A DNA stretch of 64,000 nucleotides, from contig NZ_VVIP01000089.1 of the NCBI RefSeq assembly GCF_009650435.1, positions 1 through 64,000 of the forward strand. Reading direction: 5' to 3'. Source of the DNA: Foetidibacter luteolus. GTDB lineage: Bacteria; Bacteroidota; Bacteroidia; Chitinophagales; Chitinophagaceae. Positions 52,710 through 62,295 of the stretch are shown here, piece after piece; within the stretch, counting starts at the first letter, position 1, and every line of letters starts with the position of its first letter. The notes under the pieces were generated by a model. The model saw only the letters and a list, made by a program, of their open reading frames with translations. It did no database searches and was not told the origin of the DNA. Position numbers and translations under genes: made by a program.

Positions 52710-55700
52710 ATGAAGATGCATAACAATATAGCTTACAGAAAGATAGTCGCGGCGATAGCTGCCGCCATGTTGTTTGCATGTTCGCCTGGTGAAAAAAAAA
52801 CTGGCCTGTTCTTTACAAGCCTTACCCCTGCACAAACCGGTATTGATTTTGAAAACCGCATTACAGAAAGCGACAGCCTTAACCTGCTGGTAAACGAATA
52901 CACTTACATGGGCGGCGGTGTGGGCATAGGCGATTTTAACAACGACAGCCTGCCGGATATTTTTTTTAGCGCAAACCAGTTAAGCAGCCGCCTGTACCTT
53001 AACAAAGGCAGCCTGCAGTTTGCTGACATTACCCAACAGGCAGGAATTGCCACCAATGCATGGTGTACAGGTGTAAGCATTGTGGATATTAACCAGGATG
53101 GCTGGCAGGATATATACCTGTGTGTATCGGGCACTGTGCCGGGCAGTAAAAGAAAGAACCTGCTGTTTATTAACCAGCATAATCTAACGTTTAAAGAAGC
53201 CGCTGAAAAATACGGGCTGGCCGATACCTCTTACTCAACCCAGGCTGTTTTTGTTGACTACGATAACGATGGCGACCTGGATATGTACCTGTTGAACCAC
53301 AGCCTTAACGGGGAACTGAAAAACAATATAAGGCCCAGGAAACTGGACGGCACATCCGCATCTGCAGACAAGCTGTACCGCAATGAAGGCATTGCGCAAA
53401 ACGCAGGCCACCCTGTGTACCAGGATGTATCCGCACAGGCAGGCATACTGGAAGATGGTTACGGGTTAGGCATAGCGGTAAGCGATATTAACCGGGACGG
53501 CTACCCGGACATATATGTGGCCAACGATTACCTGGCCAACGACTTTATGTGGCTGAACAACAGGAACGGAACTTTCAGCAACCGCATAGCCACTGCGGTA
53601 AAGCACCAGAGCTACTCCAGCATGGGCGCAGACATAGCCGATTACAACAACGACGGCCTGCCCGATATTGCCACGCTTGACATGCAGCCCGAAACCAACT
53701 ACCGCAAGAAAATGATGTACTCCTTTCTAAGCTATGAACGCTACCAACTGGAAAGGGATACCGGCTATGAGCCTGAATTTATGCGCAACATGCTGCAGCT
53801 TAACATGGGCACAAGAAGCTTACATGGCTACGAGGAACCCTTTTTTAGCGAAGTAGGCCAAATGGCCAGCATGTTTGAAACAGACTGGAGCTGGAGTGTG
53901 CTAATGGCTGATTTTGATAACGATGGCTGGAAAGACATGCACATAACCAACGGCATGGGCAGGGATATGCTTAACGCCGATTTTATTTTGTACCGTGCCA
54001 GTTATCCCAAAGACCCGGATGACCCTGGTGGCATTAAGAACAACAGGGTTTTCAGGAGCCGGCTGGACTCGCTGGGCAGTGCACCCCTGACAGACTACCT
54101 GTACCGCAACAAGGGAGACCTGACTTTTGAAGATATTTCAGCAACAGCAGGCATAAGGGAAAAAGCAGTTTCCAACGGCGCTGCCTATGCAGACCTGGAC
54201 AATGATGGGGACCTGGATATTGTTACCAACAATATCAACAGCAAAGCCTCAATATTGCGAAATGACAATAAACCCGCTCAAAATTACCTTACCCTGCAAC
54301 TTGCCGGCGACAGCATGAACCGGAATGGCTTTGGTGCGGTAGTCTACGCATATAGTGATAGCCTGGAGCAGGTAGCAGAACAAAATCCGGCCCGGGGCTA
54401 TTTATCGTCTGTAGACAGCAGGCTGCATTTTGCAACTGGTAACAGGCCGGTTGACTCCCTTAAAATAATATGGCCCGGCGGAAAAACACAGGTTATACGC
54501 CGGCCTGCTATGAATGGAATACTTATGCTGGATTACACCCAGGCCGTAACACCTGCTGTACCGGCAGCGAAACCAGCTAACCAACTCTTTGCCGATGTTA
54601 CCGCGCAGGCGAAAGTAAATTACCGGCATACTGAGTCATTTTTTTATGACTATGGCTTCCAGTTCCTGGTACCGCAAAAATACTCCCAAGAGGGGCCGTT
54701 TACCAGCACAGGCGATATGAACGGCGATGGGCTTGAAGATTTTTTTGTGGGCGGCGCATACGGCCAGCACGGCCAGCTTTTCCTTCAGCAAAAAGATGGC
54801 AGTTTTACGTTAAAACCGCTGGGCACAGGCGAGAAGAATGAAGAAGACATGCAGAGTGTTTTGTTTGATGCGGATGGCGATGGAGACCTTGACCTTTTTG
54901 TAGCATCCGGCAGCAGCGAGTTTGATTTAAACAGCCCTTTTTACCTGCCACGGCTTTACATAAACGATGGCAAGGGCAATTATAGAAAAGACAGCCTTGC
55001 CATACCGGCACATATTACTACCACCGCCAAAGCCATAGCCGCTGCCGATTTTGACGGGGATGGGGATACGGATATTTTTATGGGTGGCAGGGTATCACTT
55101 GGCCATTACCCGGAAGCGCCCCGAAGTTTTTTATTACGCAACCACAAGGGAAGGTTTACGGACGTGACGGGGGAAGTTTGCCCTGCCCTGCAAACGCCGG
55201 GAATAATAACATCTGCCATTTGGCAGGACATGGATGGCGACAAGCTACCCGAACTGATTGTTGCAGGCGAATGGATGAATATTAAACTGTTTAAAAACAG
55301 TAAAGGCCTGTTAAACGAACAAGCAGGTACAGGCCAGCTTGAACAACTGAAAGGTTACTGGCGTTATGTAAATGTTGCTGACATAGACGGCGATGGCGAC
55401 ATGGATATACTGGCCGGCAACATGGGACTGAACAACCCCTACCACGTTACTGAACTACAGCCTTTAACATTATATGCCAAAGACGTAGACGGCAATGGCG
55501 TTACAGACCCTATACTGTGCAGCTATATAAAAAATGAAGAAGGCCGCTACGAAATGTACCCTGCCATTACCCGCGACCAATGGGCCGGGCAAGTACCTTC
55601 AGTAAAGAAAATGTTTAACCGTAATGAGGATTATGCAAGGGCATCTTTCAGCCAGGTGTTACCTGCCGGTGAACAGGAAGGTGCGCTGGCATTGGAAATA

Positions 55701-56078
55701 AATGAATTGCGCAGCGGCTGGATGGAAAATAATGGCGACGGCACTTTCAGTTTTCATGCTTTTCCACTGATAGCACAGTCCGCACCGGTTAATACCATGC
55801 TGGTTTACGACTTTACCGGCGATGGTATTGCAGATATACTTGCCGCGGGGAATGAATACGAATTTAACGTAAATGCAGGGCGTATGGATGCTTCTTATGG
55901 CTGGCTGCTGCAGGGCTACAGCAACAAAACATTTACCGTTTTACCATCCGCCCATACGGGATTAATGCTTGATGGGGATATTCGGGATATAAAAATAATT
56001 GCCGGCACAAAAGGAAAACGCCTACTTATTACAAGAAATAACGAAAAGGTTGTGTTGCTAAAGATAAATACCCGTTAA
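52710..56078 (+). CDS. Large FG-GAP/VCBS and ASPIC lipoprotein
   Basis: This 1122-residue lipoprotein (AAAMLFACSPGEKK) is made of repeated calcium-type blades with DFNNDSLPDIFFS, DINQDGWQDIYLC, DYDNDGDLDMYLL, DINRDGYPDIYVA, DLDNDGDLDIVTN and later DADGDGDLDLFVA and DIDGDGDMDILAG. A middle ASPIC/UnbV-like segment (GFGAVVYAYSDSLEQ ... LKIIWPGGKTQVI) splits the two propellers. Proteins of this kind accompany many Bacteroidota sugar loci; their role is probably binding at the cell surface. It is the last gene of the locus, with a 191-bp gap to the previous one. Confidence 0.85.
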   Translation: MKMHNNIAYRKIVAAIAAAMLFACSPGEKKTGLFFTSLTPAQTGIDFENRITESDSLNLLVNEYTYMGGGVGIGDFNNDSLPDIFFSANQLSSRLYLNKGSLQFADITQQAGIATNAWCTGVSIVDINQDGWQDIYLCVSGTVPGSKRKNLLFINQHNLTFKEAAEKYGLADTSYSTQAVFVDYDNDGDLDMYLLNHSLNGELKNNIRPRKLDGTSASADKLYRNEGIAQNAGHPVYQDVSAQAGILEDGYGLGIAVSDINRDGYPDIYVANDYLANDFMWLNNRNGTFSNRIATAVKHQSYSSMGADIADYNNDGLPDIATLDMQPETNYRKKMMYSFLSYERYQLERDTGYEPEFMRNMLQLNMGTRSLHGYEEPFFSEVGQMASMFETDWSWSVLMADFDNDGWKDMHITNGMGRDMLNADFILYRASYPKDPDDPGGIKNNRVFRSRLDSLGSAPLTDYLYRNKGDLTFEDISATAGIREKAVSNGAAYADLDNDGDLDIVTNNINSKASILRNDNKPAQNYLTLQLAGDSMNRNGFGAVVYAYSDSLEQVAEQNPARGYLSSVDSRLHFATGNRPVDSLKIIWPGGKTQVIRRPAMNGILMLDYTQAVTPAVPAAKPANQLFADVTAQAKVNYRHTESFFYDYGFQFLVPQKYSQEGPFTSTGDMNGDGLEDFFVGGAYGQHGQLFLQQKDGSFTLKPLGTGEKNEEDMQSVLFDADGDGDLDLFVASGSSEFDLNSPFYLPRLYINDGKGNYRKDSLAIPAHITTTAKAIAAADFDGDGDTDIFMGGRVSLGHYPEAPRSFLLRNHKGRFTDVTGEVCPALQTPGIITSAIWQDMDGDKLPELIVAGEWMNIKLFKNSKGLLNEQAGTGQLEQLKGYWRYVNVADIDGDGDMDILAGNMGLNNPYHVTELQPLTLYAKDVDGNGVTDPILCSYIKNEEGRYEMYPAITRDQWAGQVPSVKKMFNRNEDYARASFSQVLPAGEQEGALALEINELRSGWMENNGDGTFSFHAFPLIAQSAPVNTMLVYDFTGDGIADILAAGNEYEFNVNAGRMDASYGWLLQGYSNKTFTVLPSAHTGLMLDGDIRDIKIIAGTKGKRLLITRNNEKVVLLKINTR

Positions 56079-56239
56079 AAGACCTTACCAGCGCTTGCAC
56101 GTTAATGTTGTGCCGCCTTAATAAATGTTCAAATTTCCTTAAAGCCTGCTTAACTGCCACATCTTACCCGGCATATAGGCTTAGTTTTGCCCCCACGTTG
56201 CGTAACTACTTTTAAACCATCCAATAAGCGCTGTAAACC

Positions 56240-56959
56240 ATGATGAAAAACCGTATTATACTTTCCATTGCAATTGTGCTTAGCTGTTCTGCACTTCTTT
56301 CATTTTACACCGGCGATGGCAGCTATACAGCAGGCGATGAACCCGAAAAGAGTGTACCGCCAATGCTTGTTTACGATAGCCTGCAATTACAGCAAACAGG
56401 CCTTTGCAGAGAAGCTTTTGAGCAAGCGGTAAACGGCTATCAAAAGCTGCTGAAATCGGGCAAATTGCAAAATAGCGGCATACTTACCATCGTAGATTTC
56501 AGCCTGCCCTCCTCGCAAAAAAGATTGTTTATCATCAACATGCTTTCCGGCCAGCTCATCATGCAAACTTATGTGGCCCATGGCCGCAACTCAGGCATGT
56601 TAAAGGCTACCAGTTTTTCCAATGCAGCCAACAGCTTTAAAAGCAGCCTGGGTTTTTATGTAACAGGCGGTACTTATTATGGCGCCCACGGTTATTCCTT
56701 ACGGCTATCAGGGGAAGAAAAAGGCATTAACAATAATGCCCTTGCCAGGGCCATTGTAATGCACAGCGCAGCTTACGCTAACGACGCTGTTGTAAATACA
56801 CAAGGCAGGCTTGGCCGCAGCCTGGGTTGCCCAGCCATACCGGAAGATGTACACCGCGAAATAATAGGAACAATAAAAGACGGAAGCTGTCTTTTTATTT
56901 ATGCGCCTGATAAAAAATATATAGCCAAATCAAAACTGGCTTGTACCAGCCCCGCATAA
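56240..56959 (+). CDS. L,D-transpeptidase-like (YkuD_2-type) exported protein
   Basis: This 239-residue protein has an N-terminal signal (IILSIAIVLSCSALLSFYT), then a catalytic domain of the murein L,D-transpeptidase kind with IVMHSAAYAN (His175) and GRSLGCPAIP (catalytic Cys197). It probably modifies or crosslinks peptidoglycan in the periplasm. No link to the preceding sugar locus is evident. Confidence 0.85.
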   Translation: MMKNRIILSIAIVLSCSALLSFYTGDGSYTAGDEPEKSVPPMLVYDSLQLQQTGLCREAFEQAVNGYQKLLKSGKLQNSGILTIVDFSLPSSQKRLFIINMLSGQLIMQTYVAHGRNSGMLKATSFSNAANSFKSSLGFYVTGGTYYGAHGYSLRLSGEEKGINNNALARAIVMHSAAYANDAVVNTQGRLGRSLGCPAIPEDVHREIIGTIKDGSCLFIYAPDKKYIAKSKLACTSPA

Positions 56960-56964
56960 AAATA

Positions 56965-56994
56965 AGAGCTGTACTACTCAGGTAGCACAGCTCT
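56965..56994 (+). terminator. Hairpin downstream of the transpeptidase gene
   Basis: The stem AGAGCTGT-ACTAC / GTAG-ACAGCTCT has a TCAG loop and sits 5 bp after the stop. The following T content is modest, so efficiency is uncertain. Confidence 0.55.
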
Positions 56995-56999
56995 CTTGA

Positions 57000-57486
57000 A
57001 CGCTTATCCTTTTCACTTTATTTTTCCGAAAAAAACATAGGGTTTAAAGGAATCACCGTTCTTGTACTTATTATTATCAAAAAACCATGCCGGCAAGTTT
57101 ACTGCCTGTTTTCTACTGAAGAATAGCTATTTCAGGGGCTAAATATCCCCTTATCGTGTAAAAAAGCGGCAATGACCTTTTTTTTATATGGCACTTAACT
57201 GAAGTGCTGCTATTAGGCTTCTGTTGTGTCACTCACTTGTACGGCTGGATTCGCTATTCAGCTTTTCCCGCACTGTAGGTAGTTTCTGCTGCCTCTGGCA
57301 GCAGAAGCTAAGTGCCATCAAATTAAGCTGTCAGCCTGAGTCCGCCGAAGGCGGATTGGTGAAAAAGCGACCTGGATAACCCGGTTTCTGCAATGCTTCG
57401 ATACACTCAGCAGGACAATACTCAACCAGGCATTCGCTGCTTAAATTAAGCACATTGTAACGCACCGTGCAGCAATTTTACATCTA
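57000..57486. other. Gap with dispersed repeat family 3, copy 2
   Basis: It holds the family 3 repeat at 57203-57254 (CTGCTATTAGGCTTCTGTTG, then GTGTCACTCACTTGTACGGC) and a short inverted pair GTCCGCC GAA GGCGGAT near 57340. There is no gene. Confidence 0.6.
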
Positions 57487-58200
57487 TCATGACTGCGCAT
57501 CATGAAAGATAATGCCCGCAGCATAACGCTCCCCGGAAAGCACTTCACTTACACCATGCTTCATATTAACCCTGTAGTAACCCCTGGCGCCCTTTACAGG
57601 GCGAAAATTGGTGGTAAATACCAGCATATCACCCTTGCCAGGCTTTAATACTGTGGCTTTGGATTGTGCCCGTGGGGTTTGCTGCACCAATACAAACTCA
57701 CCGCCCTGGTAATCTTTTTCCGACTCACTAAGCAATATCACTACCTGCATTGGAAAGAACACATCTCCATATAAATCCTGGTGCAAGGTGTTGTGCCCGC
57801 CCTGGCTGTATTTCAATATTAATACGGTTGGCTTTGTTTGCTCTTTGCGTTCACAAAGCGCCTGCAGTTCTTTTAATGTTGCCGGAAATCTGTTGGGGAT
57901 ATTCAGTTCGTCCACCCATTTATTGGCTACCGGCGCCAGGTAGGGATATATACCTTCACGCAGTGTTTTAACCAGTAGCGGCAAAGGATAGTTAAAATAC
58001 CTGTATTCACCTGCCCCGAAACGATGGCGTTGCATATTGACCGTTTTCCGGTAAAGTGAATCATTGCTGTAGCATGCCTTTAATGCATCGCATTCCTCAT
58101 GGCTTAGCATTCCATTTACCAATGCATAGCCGGTATTGTGCAGCATGCCTGTAACCTGCGGCCAATTAATGGCTGCGATTCTTTCTTCTATACTTTTCAT
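57487..58200 (-). CDS. 2OG-Fe(II) oxygenase of the DNA-damage-associated kind
   Basis: This 237-residue protein starts at the ATG at 58200. The iron ligands are in LHQDLYGDVFFPMQVVILLSE (His-x-Asp) and a distal His in MKHGVSEV, with an Arg for 2-oxoglutarate in GYYRVN/RYAAGIIFH. HQDLYGDVFFPMQ is characteristic of the Oxygenase-NA group (PF09859), assumed to act on alkylated nucleic acid. The 10-bp gap to the upstream ada-like gene suggests an operon for alkylation repair. Confidence 0.85.
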   Translation of the reverse strand: MKSIEERIAAINWPQVTGMLHNTGYALVNGMLSHEECDALKACYSNDSLYRKTVNMQRHRFGAGEYRYFNYPLPLLVKTLREGIYPYLAPVANKWVDELNIPNRFPATLKELQALCERKEQTKPTVLILKYSQGGHNTLHQDLYGDVFFPMQVVILLSESEKDYQGGEFVLVQQTPRAQSKATVLKPGKGDMLVFTTNFRPVKGARGYYRVNMKHGVSEVLSGERYAAGIIFHDAQS

Positions 58201-58210
58201 TGAAGCTGAT

Positions 58211-59059
58211 TTAAGAGGCTGAGTTTGTTTTAGCGGCCTCCCACCCAATCATGGCGGCCTTGCGGTTGCTGCCCCAATGGTACTGGCCAAGCGTGCCGGA
58301 TGACTGGATAACCCGGTGACAGGGAATAAGAAACGCAACAGGGTTATCTCCAACTGCCGAACCTACCGCTCTTGATGCACCGGGTTTACTGATATGTTTG
58401 GCTACATCGTTATAAGTGGCAAGCTGGCCCATTGGAATTTTAAGCAATGCTTCCCAAACCTTTAACTGGAAAGCCGTGCCCTTTAAATGAAGTTTTATTT
58501 CATTCAGTTTGCTCCAGTCGTGGGTAAAAATGTACAAAGCATTTTGCTGTGCCAGGTCAACCATTTGTTTAAAGTGCGCATTAGGAAAACAGGCTTTCAG
58601 TTCTGCAAACGCCCGGGCCTCCTCCTCGGCAAAAGCCATATAGCAAATTCCTTTGGGTGTTGATGCAACAAGGATGTTTCCAAAAGGGCTTTCGGCAAAG
58701 CTGTAATGAATGGTAAGGTTTTCGCCGCCATTGCGAAATTCGCCGGGCGTCATACCCTCGATATTGATGAACAGGTCGTGCAGGCGGCTGGTACCTGAAA
58801 GGCCTGTTTCAAAAGCCGCATCGAATACGGTAACGCCTTTGTTCCTGAGCAGGTTTTTAGCATGTGCAACGCTTATGTATTGCAGGAATTTTTTGGGGCT
58901 TACGCCTGCCCACTCGGCAAACATGCGCTGAAAATGAAAAGGGCTGAGGTGTACTTTCTCCGCTATTTCATCAAGGCTTGGCTGCTCTTTAAAGTTGGCC
59001 GTTATAAAGCCGATGGCTTCCTCAATACGACTATAATTGCTTGTTCGTTGCTGCAGCAT
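58211..59059 (-). CDS. ada: Ada-like fusion: AraC-type regulator plus methylated-DNA-cysteine methyltransferase
   Basis: This 282-residue protein starts at the ATG at 59059; a TTG at 59080 is an alternative. Residues of about 8-100 form an AraC HTH domain (SLDEIAEKVHLSPFHFQRMF, then GVTVFDAAFETGLSGTSRLHDLF). The C-terminal part is the O6-alkylguanine methyltransferase with the active-site Cys247 in PCHRV, preceded by the helix-turn-helix FQLKVWEALLKIPMGQLATYNDVAK. It lacks the N-terminal Cys-rich methylphosphotriester domain of E. coli Ada. It repairs alkylated bases and may activate its own operon. Confidence 0.92.
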   Translation of the reverse strand: MLQQRTSNYSRIEEAIGFITANFKEQPSLDEIAEKVHLSPFHFQRMFAEWAGVSPKKFLQYISVAHAKNLLRNKGVTVFDAAFETGLSGTSRLHDLFINIEGMTPGEFRNGGENLTIHYSFAESPFGNILVASTPKGICYMAFAEEEARAFAELKACFPNAHFKQMVDLAQQNALYIFTHDWSKLNEIKLHLKGTAFQLKVWEALLKIPMGQLATYNDVAKHISKPGASRAVGSAVGDNPVAFLIPCHRVIQSSGTLGQYHWGSNRKAAMIGWEAAKTNSAS

Positions 59060-59157
59060 TTGATTGTTTTTATGCCACAAAAATATTTATGCCACATACG
59101 GCAATCTACCCGAAACTTGCGGACTTTGGCCATTATATTTTGGAGAAGCTGTTCAAT

Positions 59158-59205
59158 GTTCGTTTGTTCAAGGTTCGTTTGTTCAAGGTTGGCTTGTTCA
59201 AGGTT
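59158..59205 (-). repeat. 15-bp tandem repeat
   Basis: The unit GTTCGTTTGTTCAAG (also GTTGGCTTGTTCAAG) is repeated about three times upstream of the ada-like gene. Family 3 copy 3 lies at 59262-59310 in inverse orientation. Confidence 0.65.
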
Positions 59206-59350
59206 AATGGATGAGAGTTGCGCATTATGCTATCCTACAATGTGGGAAAAGCTGCATAGCGAATCCAGCAGTACAAGTGAGTGACACAACCAAAGCCCAA
59301 TAGATGTTCCCGGCGGCGGTCCCCAAAAAAAATTCCTGGCTATTGGGCTG

Positions 59351-60382
59351 CTATAAAGAGTTTCTCATAACAAGCATAAAGGGTACTTCGATGTGTTTTT
59401 TGGAGCCGTTTAATATTAACATAGCGGCCCACTTGCCCATTTTTTTAAAGTCCGTTGAGATAGTGGTAATACCGTTGAGGATTACCTTTTTAACCGGGGT
59501 TTCGTTATAGGAAATAATACCAACATCTTCGCCTACTTCAAAATTTCTTTGCAGTATCACTTCAATCAAAGGCACTAAGTCGTCTTCCATTACGGAAATA
59601 TATGCCTCCCCCCTTCTTACTTCTTCCATAGCAATATTGCCTACCACCTTGTAGTTAAAAGCAAAATCCTGGCAAAACCTGCAGAACCCTTCCACTATTT
59701 CTTTTGGATAATAACTGTTTTTGGGAAAAAGTATTTTTAAAGTATTGTATTTGCTAAGCTTGTCTTTGGCGCTCACCAATGCGCAATAGATGTCTTTTGA
59801 AAAATTCTCGTACACTGAAGCAAACTTGCCTTCTACACCAGGCACCTGTTTATCAAGCAGCAATAATTTATCCTTGGGCAGTGTATTAATGATCTCGTAA
59901 GCCTTCTCCCCACCTTCAATAAAATGAGGAATGATAACATAGTGCATGTAGCTATCGCCCCTGCTGGTTAATATATTCTTGAACAATGAAAAATCGTTGT
60001 TATAAATATAAAAATCTATGGTGGCCCTTTTGCCGATGGCTTCAACAAACGAATCGTAAATAATTTTCTTGTGTGCGCTTAGCTTGTTAAAAAGCAAGCA
60101 AATACTGGGCACCTGTTTAACCACCGCGTCTTTTATGTAATAGCCTTTACCGGGAACAGAGTTAAGCAGCCCCTTTTTTTTGAGATAACGGTAACCCCGC
60201 TCAACCGTATCCCTTGACACATCAAGCTCGTAGCTTAAGTCGTTAATAGAAGGCAATTCATCATCCGGTTTTAACCTGCCAGACTCTATGGCTTTAAGAA
60301 CCGCGTAAATAATCTGGCGGTATTTTGGCGTTGAAGAAAACACATCAATGCGTATAATGTCGTAAATGCCGTTAGGTTTCAT
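59351..60382 (-). CDS. GntR-type regulator with periplasmic-binding-protein-like domain
   Basis: This 343-residue cytoplasmic regulator starts at the ATG at 60382. The winged-helix domain is KYRQIIYAVLKAIESGRLKPDDELPSINDLSYELDVSRDTVERGYRYLKKKGLL (residues of about 15-70). The rest resembles LacI-type sugar-binding domains (SICLLFNKLSAHKKIIYDSFVEAIGKR, then GEDVGIISYNETPVKKVILNGITTIS). It lies downstream of and co-directional with the second susC/susD pair and probably regulates it in response to a sugar. Confidence 0.88.
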   Translation of the reverse strand: MKPNGIYDIIRIDVFSSTPKYRQIIYAVLKAIESGRLKPDDELPSINDLSYELDVSRDTVERGYRYLKKKGLLNSVPGKGYYIKDAVVKQVPSICLLFNKLSAHKKIIYDSFVEAIGKRATIDFYIYNNDFSLFKNILTSRGDSYMHYVIIPHFIEGGEKAYEIINTLPKDKLLLLDKQVPGVEGKFASVYENFSKDIYCALVSAKDKLSKYNTLKILFPKNSYYPKEIVEGFCRFCQDFAFNYKVVGNIAMEEVRRGEAYISVMEDDLVPLIEVILQRNFEVGEDVGIISYNETPVKKVILNGITTISTDFKKMGKWAAMLILNGSKKHIEVPFMLVMRNSL

Positions 60383-60509
60383 AGATAAGCTCTTGGTTGT
60401 AATGGTACCTGTAACTAAACTAACTAAACCCAGGCTTGAGCTTGTAATACAAATACAACTCAAACCTGGGTTTGCTATAGGTTCTTCTCCCCAAAAAATG
60501 ACTGAATGA

Positions 60510-62285
60510 TCAGTAGCCCGGAAGCTGCACCAACATATCGTTTTTGTTTGTTTCGCCCCTTGTAATGGGGAAAAAATAAGCTTTATTATCCCACTTGCCG
60601 GTTCTGATTACTTTAGGTGTAACAGTGGGTATGGCCGCGGTAGTATGGTCTGGCTTTAATTCATATACAATCTGTACTCCATGTACATCATGATAAGCTT
60701 CAGGCCCTGTCATCCAGCGGCGTACATCAAAAAAGCGATGCCCTTCATACGCCAGTTCAATACGCCTTTCATTGCGGTAATCTGCTACCAGTGCCGCACC
60801 TGCAGAAGTAATACCCGGCATAAAAGCCCGTTTGCGGATGCTGTTGATATACTGCCGGGCTTCTTCTTCCTCTCCCAACTGAAGACATGCTTCAGCATAG
60901 TTAAGTACTACTTCACTGTATCGTATTGGCCGGTAAGTTAAATCCTGGAAAGTTTTTTGAATATCGGCCGACTTGCTTAAAAATTTCAGCATGGTTGCGC
61001 CACATTCATTGCCATTCCAGGGGTTGGCAATACTGTTTCTTGTATCAAGGCCATATACCAGGTACTTTTGGTTGGTACTGCTGTTCCATTTTTCCCAAAT
61101 ACCAAACTGCCCTACACCGATTGGATCGTACGCCGTTAAATCCGCAGGACGTGTTCTGTATTTGTTTCCTTCAAAAAGAACCGTGGCATACAAACGCGGG
61201 TCGCGGTTTTTGTAAGGTTCAGCCGCCTGTGCCGGGTTGTTCCTGCTGAATTTTGAACCATCGGCCATGTTGTAAGCATCCACCAGGTCATTAAGTGCCC
61301 CCACACCGGCATTTCCGTACCATCCGTTGGGCGCCAACACCCAGCCATTGTATCCACCACCGGTAGAAGCCGCGGTATATTTTACAAAAATATCCTCGCT
61401 GCTCCTGGGCATAACGAATAAATCGCTATAGTTCTGTGTGGCTTCTTCCGCAGAAGCAGGGTCAGGCTTGTACAAACTGTAATTGCCCAGGTCCATCACT
61501 GCTTTGGCGGCATTTTTAGCAGCCAGCCATCTTGCAGCGGCATCGCCATCCGTATAACCCAACAGCTCCGGATGTGCATACCCACCCGTAACCGCGCCAT
61601 TCTTTTGAGGATTATGCAAATCGCTTGCCGCGTACAGCAATACCCTCGCTTTTAGTGCCAATGCAGCGCCTTTTGTTGCACGCCCGTCATTATCCCCGCT
61701 TTGAACAAGCGGTAACATACTGGCCGCGGTGTCAAGATCGGCAACAATAAACTTAATACAATCGGCATAGGAGCTTTGTGCTATTTTAAACTCGTCGTTA
61801 AGCCCGTAAACGTTGGTAATAATGGGCACGCCGCCGTGGTAACAGGTAAGCCTGAAGTAGGTATATGCCCTTAGAAAATGTACTTCACCCAACATGCGGT
61901 CTTTCAAAGTAACCCCATCAACCGGTGTGGCATCAAAAGAAGCCTGCACTATATTTTCCAACGCCGTATTGCAATGGCGAATGCAACTGTAGGCGCCGGA
62001 CCAGCCGCCATATTCGCCATCATCCTGGGTGATGATCATGTTATTGAAATTGGTGCCATCTGCATCCCTGGATCTTGCTTCATCTACATTAGCCGCGTTC
62101 ATGGCTATATCAATGGGTATTTCGTTGTAAATGCCATTAATATAGGTAGCTGTCAGTGCCGGGTCGCTCCATTCGTCTGAGCTGGAGAACTCCGTTAATG
62201 ATTTTCTATTCAAGAAATCCTTGTTGCAGGCAGCCAGCGCAATTATTAAAAAAACAGGAAGGCTTTTATATATTAATTTTTTCAT
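60510..62285 (-). CDS. SusD/RagB-type lipoprotein (second locus)
   Basis: This 591-residue lipoprotein has signal LPVFLIIALAACNKDFL (Cys in LAAC). SusD-type motifs include LNRKSLTEFSSSDEWSDPALTATYINGIYNEIP, the helical LGEVHFLRAYTYFRLTCYHGGVPIITNV, and ERRIELAYEGHRFFDVRRWM. It is the partner of the SusC gene ending 10 bp upstream. This pair is not closely similar to the one at 44-49 kb, so it has a different ligand. Confidence 0.92.
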   Translation of the reverse strand: MKKLIYKSLPVFLIIALAACNKDFLNRKSLTEFSSSDEWSDPALTATYINGIYNEIPIDIAMNAANVDEARSRDADGTNFNNMIITQDDGEYGGWSGAYSCIRHCNTALENIVQASFDATPVDGVTLKDRMLGEVHFLRAYTYFRLTCYHGGVPIITNVYGLNDEFKIAQSSYADCIKFIVADLDTAASMLPLVQSGDNDGRATKGAALALKARVLLYAASDLHNPQKNGAVTGGYAHPELLGYTDGDAAARWLAAKNAAKAVMDLGNYSLYKPDPASAEEATQNYSDLFVMPRSSEDIFVKYTAASTGGGYNGWVLAPNGWYGNAGVGALNDLVDAYNMADGSKFSRNNPAQAAEPYKNRDPRLYATVLFEGNKYRTRPADLTAYDPIGVGQFGIWEKWNSSTNQKYLVYGLDTRNSIANPWNGNECGATMLKFLSKSADIQKTFQDLTYRPIRYSEVVLNYAEACLQLGEEEEARQYINSIRKRAFMPGITSAGAALVADYRNERRIELAYEGHRFFDVRRWMTGPEAYHDVHGVQIVYELKPDHTTAAIPTVTPKVIRTGKWDNKAYFFPITRGETNKNDMLVQLPGY

Positions 62286-62295
62286 GTTGCAGATT

